Counted from the first letter of the stretch, positions 24,461 through 33,983 are shown. The stretch: 64,000 nucleotides of DNA from Novosphingobium sp. (GCF_019748365.1 NZ_JAIEPN010000051.1:58192-122191), one strand, 5' to 3'. The notes: a model not told the origin generated them from the sequence alone. Made by a program: numbers and translations.

Positions 24461-26395
24461 TTATTCCGCCTTCTCCACCCGCACCAGCAAGGCTTCCACC
24501 TGCACTTGCGAGCCCACCGCCACAGTCAGCTCCGCCACCGTCCCATCAAACGGCGCGGTGAGTGCGTGCTCCATCTTCATCGCTTCGAGGACGAGCAGCT
24601 TCTGGCCCTTGGTGACGGTATCGCCTGCCGAAACTTCCACCGCGATGACCTTGCCGGGCATGGGGGCGAGGATGGCGCCGTCGCCGGCGTGATGGGTGTT
24701 CGTACCCCGAGATTCGCGGACCGTGATGCGGACCGTTTCACCGATGGAGGAGGAGAAAACTGCGTCTCCGATGCGTTCGGCGGGAAAATGGCGCTCGTGG
24801 TCCTCGTTAAGTTCGTAGTCGAGGCGGCCAACCATGGGCTTCCCGTCGACACTGAGGAGCACCTCCCCCTCCGCCTCAGCATTGAGACGAAAACCCGTCA
24901 GTCCAATGGGGATGGCAGGCGAGGTCAATAGCTTTGCAGCGTGAACCAAGGCCGACCCGCTCGGGCCTTCATCCTCGGCAAAGCGGGAGGGGTGTTCCTC
25001 GATGAAGGCGGTCGATAATCGTTCCCTGTTGAAATCTGGTTCAACCAGCAGGCCGAACAGCATTGATGCGTTTGTCTTGACCGGCCAGCAGCCAACCTGA
25101 CCTACCGCCTGCGTCAGCGCAACCGCAGCTTCCAAGCGATCCGGCCCATGGGCGATCATCTTCGCGATCATCGGATCATAGAACGGGGTAACCTCGTCAC
25201 CCTCCTCGAACCCACTATCAACGCGAAGCCTCGAATCGTAGTGGTTCCAGTTCCAGGTTCCATCCACGGCCTTGTATTCATAGGGCTCGAGTTTTTCAGG
25301 CAGTCGGAAGTATTCCAGCTTCCCGATGCTGGGCAGCGAGCCCTTTGTTGGATCTTCCGCGTAAAGGCGCGCCTCGATGGCGTGGCCTTTGATCCGGATA
25401 TGATCCTGCCGCCTCGGCAGCGCCTCCCCGCTCGCCACCCGCAGCTGCCATTCCACCAGATCGACGCCGGTGATCATCTCCGTCACCGGATGCTCCACCT
25501 GCAGCCGGGTGTTCATTTCCATGAACCAGATGCGGTCGGCGCGCAGGCCCTCGCTGGCATCCGCGATAAACTCGATCGTGCCCGCGCCGACATAATCGAC
25601 CGCCTTCGCCGCCTTCACCGCCGCCGCGCAGAGCGCCTCGCGGGTCGCTTCGTCCATGCCCGGCGCGGGGGCTTCCTCAATCACTTTCTGGTGGCGGCGC
25701 TGAAGCGAGCAATCGCGCTCGAACAAGTGCACCACATTACCGTGCGTATCGCCGAAGACCTGCACCTCGATATGGCGCGGGCGCTGGATATACTTCTCGA
25801 TCAGCACATGCGCGTTGCCAAACGAAGCCGCCGCCTCGCGCTGGCACGAGGCGAGCGCGTCGGCAAAGTCCGCCGCCGCCTCCACCTTTCGCATCCCCTT
25901 CCCGCCCCCGCCCGCGACGGCCTTGATCAGCACCGGATAACCGATCTCGCCAGCGCGCTCCGCAAGGAAGGTCGGGTCCTGATTCCCGCCCATATAGCCC
26001 GGCGTAACGGGCACACCCGCCGCCGCCATCAGCGCCTTGGCCGCATCCTTCAGGCCCATCGCGGTGATCGAGGCGGGCTTCGGCCCCACCCAGATCAGCC
26101 CCGCATCGATCACCGCCTGCGCAAACTCGGCATTCTCGGAAAGAAACCCATACCCCGGATGAATCGCCTCCGCACCCGTCGCCTTGGCAGCAGCGATGAT
26201 CTTCTCCCCCACCAGATAGCTCTCGCGCGCGGGTGACGGCCCGATATGCACCGCCTCGTCCGCCTGCCGCACATGCAGCGCCTTGGCATCGGCATCGGAA
26301 TAGACGGCAATGGTGCGAATGCCCCGGCCCCGCGCCGTGCGGATGATGCGGCAGGCAATCTCGCCGCGATTGGCGATGAGCAGGGACTGGATCAT
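24461..26395 (-). CDS. liuD: acyl-CoA carboxylase biotin subunit, probably 3-methylcrotonyl-CoA carboxylase alpha
   Basis: 644 aa. Biotin carboxylase domain (LIANRGEIACRIIRTARGRGI start, ATP-grasp GGGGKGMR, HIEVQVFGD, MNTRLQVEHPVTE) followed by a BT linker and a C-terminal biotinyl domain with VLEAMKMEH, biotin on Lys607. With the carboxyltransferase liuB and isovaleryl-CoA dehydrogenase in the same operon the substrate is most likely 3-methylcrotonyl-CoA from leucine. ATG 26395 overlaps the stop of the small gene upstream (ATGA); the longer frame includes that gene's antisense-frame sequence and is rejected. Confidence 0.93.
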   Translation of the reverse strand: MIQSLLIANRGEIACRIIRTARGRGIRTIAVYSDADAKALHVRQADEAVHIGPSPARESYLVGEKIIAAAKATGAEAIHPGYGFLSENAEFAQAVIDAGLIWVGPKPASITAMGLKDAAKALMAAAGVPVTPGYMGGNQDPTFLAERAGEIGYPVLIKAVAGGGGKGMRKVEAAADFADALASCQREAAASFGNAHVLIEKYIQRPRHIEVQVFGDTHGNVVHLFERDCSLQRRHQKVIEEAPAPGMDEATREALCAAAVKAAKAVDYVGAGTIEFIADASEGLRADRIWFMEMNTRLQVEHPVTEMITGVDLVEWQLRVASGEALPRRQDHIRIKGHAIEARLYAEDPTKGSLPSIGKLEYFRLPEKLEPYEYKAVDGTWNWNHYDSRLRVDSGFEEGDEVTPFYDPMIAKMIAHGPDRLEAAVALTQAVGQVGCWPVKTNASMLFGLLVEPDFNRERLSTAFIEEHPSRFAEDEGPSGSALVHAAKLLTSPAIPIGLTGFRLNAEAEGEVLLSVDGKPMVGRLDYELNEDHERHFPAERIGDAVFSSSIGETVRITVRESRGTNTHHAGDGAILAPMPGKVIAVEVSAGDTVTKGQKLLVLEAMKMEHALTAPFDGTVAELTVAVGSQVQVEALLVRVEKAE

Positions 26396-26862
26396 GCGCC
26401 GCACCCTTCCGTGCGTGAGGAAAACGTCAGGTTCATCACTTTCCACTGGCCGTTTTCGCGCACCAGATCGAAGTGATCGAAACCGCAACTGACGAGCTTG
26501 CCCTCGATCGAGACGGTGAACGGCGCCCAGACCATCGCGACATCGCCGTCACGCTCGATCACCATGTCGCCGATCTCCTCATGGAAGCCCGCGCCCAGCT
26601 TCATCGCGCCGGCGTACTCGGCAAAGCTCTGGCTGCGCAGCCCGGTGTACCCGCTGCGCAGCGTACCGCGCGCGGTGACGCGGCCCTGCGGATAGACCAG
26701 CTCAAGGAGCGCCGGACCATCGCCGGCTTCAAGCTTGGCAAACAGCGCATAGACGACAGCCATTACCTCCTTGTCGCCAAAATCGGGCGGCGGGAGGCGG
26801 TCGGCCTGAGGGAGTGGCTGCGCAGCGAGCGCAAGGGCGGAGAGGAGCGTGATCATGGGCAT
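26392..26862 (-). CDS. NTF2-like exported small protein
   Basis: 156 aa. Short hydrophobic signal (MITLLSALALAAQPLPQ) followed by an NTF2/SnoaL-like domain (VYALFAKLEAGDGPALLELVYPQG, MVWAPFTVSIEGKLVSCGFDHFDLVRENGQWKVMNLTF, quoted in parts). Its start ATG overlaps the liuB stop (TGATG), and its stop overlaps the liuD start, so it is translated with the carboxylase subunits. Its role between two carboxylase genes is unknown; it may be an accessory protein of the operon or an unrelated passenger. Confidence 0.8.
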   Translation of the reverse strand: MPMITLLSALALAAQPLPQADRLPPPDFGDKEVMAVVYALFAKLEAGDGPALLELVYPQGRVTARGTLRSGYTGLRSQSFAEYAGAMKLGAGFHEEIGDMVIERDGDVAMVWAPFTVSIEGKLVSCGFDHFDLVRENGQWKVMNLTFSSRTEGCGA

Positions 26863-28520
26863 CACATCCGAAACACCCCAAACCGGGGCGCCTCCGCTAT
26901 CGGCGTTTCCAGACACACCCCCAGCGCCAGCCCGAGTACATCGCGGGTCTGCACCGGATCGATCACCCCGTCGTCCCACAGCCGCGCCGTCGCGTAATAA
27001 GGATTGCCCTCATCCTCATACTTCTGCCGGATCGGCGCCTTGAACGCCTCGGCCTCCTCCGGCGTCCATTTGTCCGCATCGCGGTGGACGGTCGCCAGCA
27101 CCGAAGCCGCCTGCTCCCCGCCCATCACGCTGATGCGGGCATTGGGCCAGGTGAAGAGGAAGCGCGGATCATAGGCCCGCCCGCACATGCCATAATTGCC
27201 CGCGCCGAAGCTGCCGCCGATCAGCACGGTCAGCTTGGGCACTTGCGCAGTGGCGACAGCTGTCACCAGCTTGGCGCCATGCTTTGCAATGCCTTCGGCC
27301 TCATACTTGCCGCCGACCATGAAGCCTGAAATGTTCTGCAGGAACAGCAGCGGAATGCGGCGCTGGCAGGCGAGTTCGATGAAATGCGCGCCCTTGACCG
27401 CGCTCTCGCTGAACAACACCCCGTTGTTGGCAAGGATCGCCACCGGCATGCCCCAGATATGCGCAAAGCCGCAGACCAAAGTGGTGCCGTAAAGCGCCTT
27501 GAACTCGTGGAACTCGCTGCCATCCACGATCCGCGCAATCACCTCATGCACATCATAAGGCGCGCGGACGTCTTCGGGGATGATGGAGTATAGGTCCTCC
27601 GCGTCATACTTGGGCGGGCGAGGTACAAAAATAGGGACAGTCCCCATTTTCGCATCACCCCCTCCGCTTCCCCCACCAGCTTGCCCGAAAATGGGGACTG
27701 TCCCTATTTTTGTGCCGAGGTGCGACACGATATCGCGCACGATGGTCAGCGCATGCTCGTCATTGTCAGCCAGATGATCGACCACGCCCGATTTGCGTGC
27801 ATGCAGATCGCCGCCGCCCAGTGCTTCGGCGCTGATTTCCTCACCCGTCGCGGCCTTCACCAAGGGCGGCCCCGCAAGGAAGATCGTGCCTTGTTCGCGC
27901 ACGATCACGCTTTCATCGCTCATCGCGGGGACATAGGCGCCGCCGGCGGTGCAGCTGCCCATCACGCTGGCGATCTGCGGAATGCCCGCCGCGCTCATCT
28001 GCGCCTGATTGTAGAAGAACCGCCCGAAATGGTCGCGGTCCGGAAAGACCTCGGCCTGGTTGGGCAGGTTCGCCCCGCCGCTGTCGACGAGGTAGATGCA
28101 CGGCAGACGGTTTTCCCGAGCAATTTCCTGCGCGCGTATGTGCTTCTTCACCGTCATCGGGAAGTAGGTGCCACCCTTCACCGTCGCATCATTGGCGAAG
28201 ATCATGCACTGGCGACCCGATACGCGCCCAATCCCGGTAATGATGCCAGCGCCGGGCACTTCGTCACCATACATCCCGTTCGCGGCGAGTTGGCCGAGTT
28301 CAAGGAACGGCGAGCCGGGATCGAGCAGGCGCTCGACGCGGTCACGGGGCAAGAGCTTGCCCCGCGACACATGCCGGGCGCGGGACTTTTCATCGCCGCC
28401 GAGTGCGGCCTTGGCGACGCGCGCGCGCAGCTCTGCCGCCAGCGCCCGGTTGTGCGCGGCCCGCGCCTGCGCTTCGGGGCTGGAAAGGTCGAGATTGGAG
28501 GATAGGACAGGGGCGCTCAT
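26862..28520 (-). CDS. liuB: acyl-CoA carboxylase carboxyltransferase subunit, probably 3-methylcrotonyl-CoA carboxylase beta
   Basis: 552 aa. Carboxyltransferase pattern: N-terminal [52 protein letters not shown] (MCC-type, quoted in part), [15 protein letters not shown], and C-terminal [22 protein letters not shown]. The SGGANLPNQ form is typical of MCC rather than PCC. About residues 270-299 contain an extra low-complexity segment between VSHLGTK and [10 protein letters not shown] encoded by two inverted 27-bp palindromes. ATG 28520 has GGAG 9 nt upstream and is preferred to TTG 28526. Confidence 0.93.
   Translation of the reverse strand: MSAPVLSSNLDLSSPEAQARAAHNRALAAELRARVAKAALGGDEKSRARHVSRGKLLPRDRVERLLDPGSPFLELGQLAANGMYGDEVPGAGIITGIGRVSGRQCMIFANDATVKGGTYFPMTVKKHIRAQEIARENRLPCIYLVDSGGANLPNQAEVFPDRDHFGRFFYNQAQMSAAGIPQIASVMGSCTAGGAYVPAMSDESVIVREQGTIFLAGPPLVKAATGEEISAEALGGGDLHARKSGVVDHLADNDEHALTIVRDIVSHLGTKIGTVPIFGQAGGGSGGGDAKMGTVPIFVPRPPKYDAEDLYSIIPEDVRAPYDVHEVIARIVDGSEFHEFKALYGTTLVCGFAHIWGMPVAILANNGVLFSESAVKGAHFIELACQRRIPLLFLQNISGFMVGGKYEAEGIAKHGAKLVTAVATAQVPKLTVLIGGSFGAGNYGMCGRAYDPRFLFTWPNARISVMGGEQAASVLATVHRDADKWTPEEAEAFKAPIRQKYEDEGNPYYATARLWDDGVIDPVQTRDVLGLALGVCLETPIAEAPRFGVFRM
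27626..27712. repeat. pair of inverted 27-bp GGGACAGTCCCC palindromes inside liuB
   Basis: 27626-27652 and 27686-27712 are exact reverse complements of each other over 27 bp, separated by 33 bp; each is itself nearly palindromic (AATAGGGACAGTCCCCATT). The whole 87-bp block is a multiple of three and is read through in frame, encoding KIGTVPIF, a Gly/Ser linker, and KMGTVPIF. A related core sits in glgA at 8664-8688. Confidence 0.92.
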
Positions 28521-28535
28521 GCGCAAGGCTCCAGA

Positions 28536-28829
28536 TCAGTCACGCGGCAACTCGCGGATTTCGACAGTGCCACCCGCTTCATAGACGGGATTGCCGGTGA
28601 GGAAGGTTTCGGCTTCGGCAAGGCTCTCGGCGCGGATGCGGAGGAAGCCCACCAGCGGGAGCGCAGCCAGCCAGCCAGCCCCGCCCTTGCGGTAGCGCCC
28701 GCCAGACCCGATAGAGCTCCCGCCATCAAATTGGCCTGAGGCATGGAGGCGTGCGAAATAGGCATCCCACAGCGTGTCGTCTTCAGGCGAGATCGCATCA
28801 TCGTGCAGGAAGAAGATGAAATCCTTCAC
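28536..28829 (-). CDS. YciI-family protein
   Basis: 97 aa. VKDFIFFLHDDAISPEDDTLWDAYFARLHASG (in part) then GFLRIRAESLAEAETFLTGNPVYEAGGTVEIRELP match the YCII/DGPF-like ferredoxin fold. GTG 28829 follows AGGGGG by 7 nt; the GTG at 28835 is too close to it. It sits between an NTF2-like gene and liuB; role unknown. Confidence 0.8.
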   Translation of the reverse strand: MKDFIFFLHDDAISPEDDTLWDAYFARLHASGQFDGGSSIGSGGRYRKGGAGWLAALPLVGFLRIRAESLAEAETFLTGNPVYEAGGTVEIRELPRD

Positions 28830-28831
28830 CC

Positions 28832-29233
28832 TCACGCCCCCTGCATCGAAAGCGATTGCGCCGATTGGACCATTTCCCAGGTGTTCCATTCCTCGACGAT
28901 CTGCCCGCCCCGGATCACCGCGAGGTTGATGCCGACCATCGTCATCGGCTCGCCGCTCTCGCGGCTGCGGACATGCGCGGTCATGCGAGTCGCTACCTTC
29001 TCGCCATCCACGAATTGGTCCTCGACGATGAAGGCATCGGGCGCATAGTCGAAGATCGCGTGGAAATTGAGGATACTCTGGCGAAACTCCGCCCAGTTGC
29101 GGTCCCCGGCCGAGGTGTGGCCGATATAGTCGGGGGCGATGAGCGGCTCCATCGCGTCCACATCGGCGCGTGCGTAGCAATCGATCAGCCGCCGGAACAC
29201 GGCTTTCCTGTCTTCGGCAGTCTCGGCAGCCAT
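28832..29233 (-). CDS. SnoaL-like / NTF2-family protein
   Basis: 133 aa. AVFRRLIDCYARADVDAMEPLIAPDYIGHTSAG and NLAVIRGGQIVEEWNTWE follow the SnoaL-like ester cyclase pattern. It starts 11 bp after liuA and its stop is 3 bp before the YciI start codon, so it belongs to the liu operon. The presence of two NTF2-like genes in this operon is unusual; no substrate can be assigned. Confidence 0.85.
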   Translation of the reverse strand: MAAETAEDRKAVFRRLIDCYARADVDAMEPLIAPDYIGHTSAGDRNWAEFRQSILNFHAIFDYAPDAFIVEDQFVDGEKVATRMTAHVRSRESGEPMTMVGINLAVIRGGQIVEEWNTWEMVQSAQSLSMQGA

Positions 29234-29244
29234 CGCGCGTCCCC

Positions 29245-30411
29245 TTACCCCTGCGCCCCGATCAGTTCGCGCCCGATCAGCATGCGCCGGATCTCGTTCG
29301 TCCCCGCGCCGATATCGAGCAGCTTGGCATCGCGCAGATAGCGCTCGACCGGCCAGTCCTTGGTATAGCCCGCCCCGCCCAGCGCCTGCACCGCCTCGCC
29401 CGCCACACGGAAGGCGTTCTCGCTCGACATCAGGATCACGCCCGCCGCATCGAAGCGCGTCGTCTGCCCCGCATCCGCCGCACGCGCCACCGCATAAGTA
29501 TAGGCCCGCGCCGATTGCAGCGCGACATACATGTCCGCCACTTTGCCCTGCATCAGCTGGAACGCGCCGATGGGTTTGCCGAACTGCTTGCGCTCCCGCA
29601 CGTAGGGGATGACCGTGTCGAGGCAGGCCTGCATGATGCCGAGCGAAATGCCCGCCAGAACCACGCGTTCGTAATCAAGGCCGCTCATCAGCACGCCCAC
29701 GCCGCCATGCAGCGGCCCCATCACATTCTCTTCCGGCACGAAGCAATCGTTGAACACCAGCTCCGCCGTGGGTGAGCCACGCATGCCCATCTTGTCGATC
29801 TTCTGGCCGATCGAGAAACCGGCCATGTCCTTCTCGATCAGGAACGCGGTGATGCCCCGGCTGGCGGCCTCCGGTGCGGTCTTGGCATAGACCACCAGCG
29901 TATCGGCATAGGCCGAGTTGGTGATCCAGAACTTGGTGCCGTTGAGCAGGAAGCCGCCCTGCACGCTATCCGCACGCAGTTTCATCGAGACGACGTCCGA
30001 TCCCGCGCCCGCTTCCGACATGGCAAGGCTGCCGATGTGCTCGCCTGAAATCAGCTTCGGCAGATACTTCGCCTTCTGCTCGTCATTGCCCCAGCGGCGG
30101 ATCTGGTTGACGCAAAGGTTCGAATGCGCGCCATAGCTGAGGCCGACCGAAGCCGAGGCGCGGCTGACTTCCTCGACCGCCATGATGTGATCGAGATAGC
30201 CGAGCCCAAGCCCACCCCATTCCTCTTCCACGGTGATGCCATGCAGGCCCAGCTCGCCCATCGCGGGCCACAGATCGCGCGGAAACCAATCTTCTGCATC
30301 GACCTTGGCGGCCAGCGGCGCAATCTTCTCGTCGGCAAAGCGGCCCGCCGCCTCGCGGATCATCAGGGCGCTTTCGGGCAGGGCGAAATCAAGCTCGGGC
30401 GTCGCGCGCAT
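29245..30411 (-). CDS. liuA: isovaleryl-CoA dehydrogenase
   Basis: 388 aa acyl-CoA dehydrogenase. FAD-binding MSEAGAGSDVVSM and FWITNSAYAD, and the catalytic base Glu248 in GLDYERVVLAG, the helix-G position used by isovaleryl-CoA and long-chain dehydrogenases rather than the usual late Glu. GHINEIRR-like C-term is GAGTNEIRRMLIGREL. Oxidises isovaleryl-CoA to 3-methylcrotonyl-CoA, passing electrons to ETF. First gene of the operon that leads to liuB/liuD; divergent from a LysR gene. Confidence 0.94.
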   Translation of the reverse strand: MRATPELDFALPESALMIREAAGRFADEKIAPLAAKVDAEDWFPRDLWPAMGELGLHGITVEEEWGGLGLGYLDHIMAVEEVSRASASVGLSYGAHSNLCVNQIRRWGNDEQKAKYLPKLISGEHIGSLAMSEAGAGSDVVSMKLRADSVQGGFLLNGTKFWITNSAYADTLVVYAKTAPEAASRGITAFLIEKDMAGFSIGQKIDKMGMRGSPTAELVFNDCFVPEENVMGPLHGGVGVLMSGLDYERVVLAGISLGIMQACLDTVIPYVRERKQFGKPIGAFQLMQGKVADMYVALQSARAYTYAVARAADAGQTTRFDAAGVILMSSENAFRVAGEAVQALGGAGYTKDWPVERYLRDAKLLDIGAGTNEIRRMLIGRELIGAQG

Positions 30412-30464
30412 GTCAGGTCAGGCTCCTCTTTATGCGGGCAATCTATGGCAAATCCGAGCTTCGG

Positions 30465-30506
30465 AAAAATTGAATTTTTGGCGAGAGCTCTATAGGAAAA
30501 ACCTAT
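30465..30506. promoter_or_regulatory. LysR-type operator candidates at liuA/LysR divergence
   Basis: Two palindromes: AAAAATTGAATTTTT at 30465-30479 and ATAGGAAAAACCTAT at 30492-30506. The second covers the first two bases of the LysR start codon, which would allow steric autorepression. The LysR T-N11-A rule is met by the first. Confidence 0.5.
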
Positions 30507-31377
30507 GCTGAACCGCCGCCACCTCCGCCAGTTCCTTGCACTTGTCGATACCGGCTCGTTCACCGCGGCGGCGAACCAGCTGCATGTGGCGCAGCCCACG
30601 CTCTCGGCCGGGATTGCCGAACTGGAACGCACGCTCGGCGCGGCGGTCATCGTGCGCGAGCGGCGCGCGCTGCGGCTGACCGAGGCGGGCAACCGGCTGC
30701 TGATCCACGCGCGCGCGATCGAGCGCGAGTTCGGGCTGGCCGAGCGCGGGGTGCTCGCCGCGCCCGCCCCGGCCCCGATCCTGCGGCTGGGGGTGATCGC
30801 CTCGCTTTCCACGCGCATGGTCTCCGCGATTGCCGCACGCTTTGCCGCCGCAAGCGATGGACGCGCGCGGCTGATGCTCACCGAAGGCACCGATGCGGAG
30901 CTGCGGCGGCGGCTGGCGGAGCACCGGCTGGACGGCGTGCTCACCACGCTGCGTGGCGGCGAGACGGGGGCGGACGTGCTGCTTGAGGAAGGCTACGCAA
31001 TGATCTTGCCCACCGCCCACCGCCTTGCCGCGCAGGGCAGCCTGCAGCCCGAGGAACTGGCAGGCGAAACGATGATCGCGCGGCGCAGTTGCGAGATTCT
31101 GGCCGAGACCAGCCGCTTCTTCACCGCACGCGGGGTGCGGCCGCACTTTGCCTTTCGCGGCGCCAACGACGATCGCTGCCTTGCGCTGGTGGCAGCCGGT
31201 GCCGGCGTGACGACCGCGCCGGTCTCGCTCGCCGGGCCGGGCACGGTGGCGGTGACCTTGCAAGGCTATGACTTTCGCCGCCGGATCGGGCTGATCGTGG
31301 CGGAGGGGCAGGATGATCTGCTGGCGGCCAGCGGACTGCGCCCTGTGCTCGACGAGGTGCTGGCGGAGCAGGACTGA
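30505..31377 (+). CDS. LysR-family transcriptional regulator
   Basis: 290 aa. N-terminal HTH (LRQFLALVDTGSFTAAANQLHVAQPTLSAGIAELERTLG, in part) and a C-terminal periplasmic-binding-like effector domain starting near ILRLGVIASLS. The helix QPTLSAGIAELE is close to the CynR/CbbR type. Divergent from liuA, so most likely controls the liu operon with an acyl-CoA intermediate as effector (inference). Confidence 0.9.
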   Translation: MLNRRHLRQFLALVDTGSFTAAANQLHVAQPTLSAGIAELERTLGAAVIVRERRALRLTEAGNRLLIHARAIEREFGLAERGVLAAPAPAPILRLGVIASLSTRMVSAIAARFAAASDGRARLMLTEGTDAELRRRLAEHRLDGVLTTLRGGETGADVLLEEGYAMILPTAHRLAAQGSLQPEELAGETMIARRSCEILAETSRFFTARGVRPHFAFRGANDDRCLALVAAGAGVTTAPVSLAGPGTVAVTLQGYDFRRRIGLIVAEGQDDLLAASGLRPVLDEVLAEQD

Positions 31378-31440
31378 TCCGCTCGATTCCGGGTCTATCC
31401 CGGCTTGCGATGGGGGACGTTGGCGTGACACCGACCGGGC

Positions 31441-32709
31441 ATGAGCACCGCCGCGCCCCCTTCCGATGCCCCCGCCCCGCCGCGCCGGATCGCGCTGCTC
31501 AATGTGAAGTACAGCCCCAATCTGGGTGACGGGCTGCTGTCCGAATGCCTTGAGGCGGAACTGGCGCGCACGTTCCAGACGATCGCGCCGGGCACGGAGG
31601 TGTTCTCGATCGATCTGGCCGGGCGGCGCGCCTATCCCGCCATCGCCCCCAGCCGCCGCGCCGCGCTGATCAGAGTGCTGGAGGCGCTGCCCGCCAGGCT
31701 CCGGCAGCTGGCGACCCGGATCGCGCTCGCCGCGCTGGTCCGGCTGCGGCTGCGCCAGCATGTGCGGGCGCGGCTGGCGGGCTGCGATGCGGTGGTGCTG
31801 GGCGGGGGCAATCTCCTCACCGATGCCGATCTCAACTTTCCGATGAAGATCGCGGGCGCGCTTTCGCAGGCAGCGCGGCTGCGGCTGCCGATCGCCGTCT
31901 ATGGCGTGGGGGCAAACCGGCAGTGGTCGAAGGCCGGGCGCCGCCTGTTCGGCCGGGCGCTCGGCGGCGCGAAACTGGCGCATGCGGCGGTGCGCGATGC
32001 CCGCAGCCAATCCGCCTGGCGCGATCTGCTGGTGCCGCAGGGCGTGCGCCCCGCGGCGCTGAGCGGCGATCCGGGGCTGCTTGCCAGCTGCCATTTTCCG
32101 CGCCCGCCGCTGCCGTTCGATGCGCCGCTCGCCGGTCTGTGCATAACCGCGCCGATGGCGCTGCGCTACCACGCGACCGGGCCTGGTCCGACTGATGGCA
32201 CCACGCTCGATGCCTGGTATGCGGCGGCCGCGCGCGCGCTGGTCGAGGCGGGCTTTCGCGTCGCCCTCTTCACCAATGGCAGCCCGGAAGACCGCGACTA
32301 TCTCGCAAGGATGGGGCCATCCTGGATCCTTGCCGCCAAGGGGCCGGTAACGCTGACCAACCCGTTCGCCGATCCGGCTGAAATGATCCGCTTCATCGCC
32401 GGCTGCCAGCTGATCGTGGCGCACCGCATGCATGCCTGCATTGCCGCGCATTCCTTCGCCATACCCACCATCGGCCTGCGCTGGGACGTGAAGCTCGACA
32501 GTTTCTTCGCGCTGGCCGGGCGCGGAAACTATATCGCCGATACGGCCTCGCTGAACGGCCCGGCGCTGACCGCGCTGGCGCGGCAGGCCGTCGCCGAAGG
32601 CGTGGACCGGGCCGCACTGGAAGACCTCATTGCCGGCACCAGGAGCGATATCGCGCGCATGGCGGCTGCGCTCGCCCGCGCCATGCAGCCGGCAAAGGAA
32701 GCGGCATGA
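31441..32709 (+). CDS. polysaccharide pyruvyl transferase family protein
   Basis: 422 aa. LNVKYSPNLGDGLLSECLE near residue 20 is the PS_pyruv_trans N-terminal motif (N-x-GD); GGGNLLTD and C-terminal QLIVAHRMHACIAAHSFAIPTIGLRWD (H-R-x-H motif) complete the family. Such enzymes add ketal-linked pyruvate from phosphoenolpyruvate to exopolysaccharide sugars, giving acidic groups. Overlaps the next GT4 start (ATGA). Confidence 0.88.
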   Translation: MSTAAPPSDAPAPPRRIALLNVKYSPNLGDGLLSECLEAELARTFQTIAPGTEVFSIDLAGRRAYPAIAPSRRAALIRVLEALPARLRQLATRIALAALVRLRLRQHVRARLAGCDAVVLGGGNLLTDADLNFPMKIAGALSQAARLRLPIAVYGVGANRQWSKAGRRLFGRALGGAKLAHAAVRDARSQSAWRDLLVPQGVRPAALSGDPGLLASCHFPRPPLPFDAPLAGLCITAPMALRYHATGPGPTDGTTLDAWYAAAARALVEAGFRVALFTNGSPEDRDYLARMGPSWILAAKGPVTLTNPFADPAEMIRFIAGCQLIVAHRMHACIAAHSFAIPTIGLRWDVKLDSFFALAGRGNYIADTASLNGPALTALARQAVAEGVDRAALEDLIAGTRSDIARMAAALARAMQPAKEAA

Positions 32710-33983
32710 ACGCCGGGATCGACCGCATCGTGGTGATCAACGATCTTTCGCACGCCATGGGCGGGGCGAGTGCGCTGGCCGTGGGCTCCGCGCGCCGCTT
32801 TGCCGAGCGCGGCTACCGCGTCACCTTGCTGGCTGGCGATGTCCCCGATCCCTCGCTCGGCGCGGCGGGCATTGCGGTGACGGGCCTCGGGCAGGCGCGG
32901 CTGATGGGGCGGGCGGGTGCGCTGCTCGATGGTCTGTGGAACCGCTCGGCGGCGCAGATGCTGCGGCGCTGGATCGCGGAAAACGATACGCCGCGCACCG
33001 TCTATCACCTCCATGGCTGGTCGCAGATCCTTTCGCCCTCGGTGTTTGCCGCGCTGGCGCCGGTGCGCGACCGGCTGGTGATTTCGGCGCACGATTTCTT
33101 CCTCGCCTGCCCCAACGGCGCCTTCACCAACTTCGCGACCGGCGCGCCCTGCCCGCACACCGCGCTTTCGCGCGCCTGCCTTGCCGAAGCGTGCGACCGG
33201 CGGGGCCAGGCGCACAAGGCTTGGCGGGTGGCGCGCCATGCGGTGCAGCGCCTTGCCTTCCGACCGCACAGTTCGCCGCCGGTGCTGGCGATCCATGCCG
33301 CGATGCGCCCGATGCTGGCACGCGCGGGGATTCCGCCCGAGGTGATCCACCCGCTGCCCAATCCGGTCGTCCCTTTCAGCACGAAGCGGATCGCCGCCGA
33401 GCGCAACGACGCAGTGATCTTCGTCGGCCGGATCGAGGCAACCAAGGGCGCCGATCTCGCCCTCGCCGCCGCCCGCCGCGCCTCGCTGCCGATCATCCTC
33501 GTGGGTGACGGCGCGGACCGCGCCCGCCTCGCCTCCGAATACCCCGAAGCGCACTTCGCCGGCCGCCTCGTCCCCGCCGATATCGCCCCCCTCGCCGCCA
33601 CCGCGCGCATGCTGGTGATGCCCAGCCGCTATCCCGAACCCTATGGCCTCGTCGCGATGGAAGCCGCACTGGCGGGCCTGCCGGTCATCCTGCCGCCAAC
33701 CGCGCTGCTCGCGGCCGATCTTGTCGCAGCAGGAGCAGCGGTCATGGTCGATCCGCAGGATATTGCCGCGCACGCCGCTGTCCTCGCCGCGCTGGCGCAA
33801 GATGATGCGAGAGTGGAGGCGATGAGCCACGCGGGCTTTACCGCCACAGGCCACCTCGCGCTCTCACCCGAGGACTGGATCGACCGCCTGCTCGCGCACT
33901 ATGCCGCACGGCTGGAAGCGCTTCAGGCGCCGGCGGGCGCCCTATCCGCGTCCGGATCGAAGCTGATCGCGGCAGGCGTGTAA
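32706..33983 (+). CDS. glycosyltransferase family 4
   Basis: 425 aa GT-B enzyme: VINDLSHAMGGASALAVGSARRFAERGYRVTLLAG (glycine-rich loop), FVGRIEATKGADLALAAAR, and SRYPEPYGLVAMEAALAGLPVI (EX7E motif). Its 3' end overlaps the convergent membrane-protein gene by 61 nt. Probably builds the exopolysaccharide repeat unit; specificity unknown. Confidence 0.88.
   Translation: MNAGIDRIVVINDLSHAMGGASALAVGSARRFAERGYRVTLLAGDVPDPSLGAAGIAVTGLGQARLMGRAGALLDGLWNRSAAQMLRRWIAENDTPRTVYHLHGWSQILSPSVFAALAPVRDRLVISAHDFFLACPNGAFTNFATGAPCPHTALSRACLAEACDRRGQAHKAWRVARHAVQRLAFRPHSSPPVLAIHAAMRPMLARAGIPPEVIHPLPNPVVPFSTKRIAAERNDAVIFVGRIEATKGADLALAAARRASLPIILVGDGADRARLASEYPEAHFAGRLVPADIAPLAATARMLVMPSRYPEPYGLVAMEAALAGLPVILPPTALLAADLVAAGAAVMVDPQDIAAHAAVLAALAQDDARVEAMSHAGFTATGHLALSPEDWIDRLLAHYAARLEALQAPAGALSASGSKLIAAGV

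Noticed and set aside
30490..32451. 653-codon open frame on the minus strand
   Set aside because: Antisense to the LysR and pyruvyl transferase genes; no family pattern.
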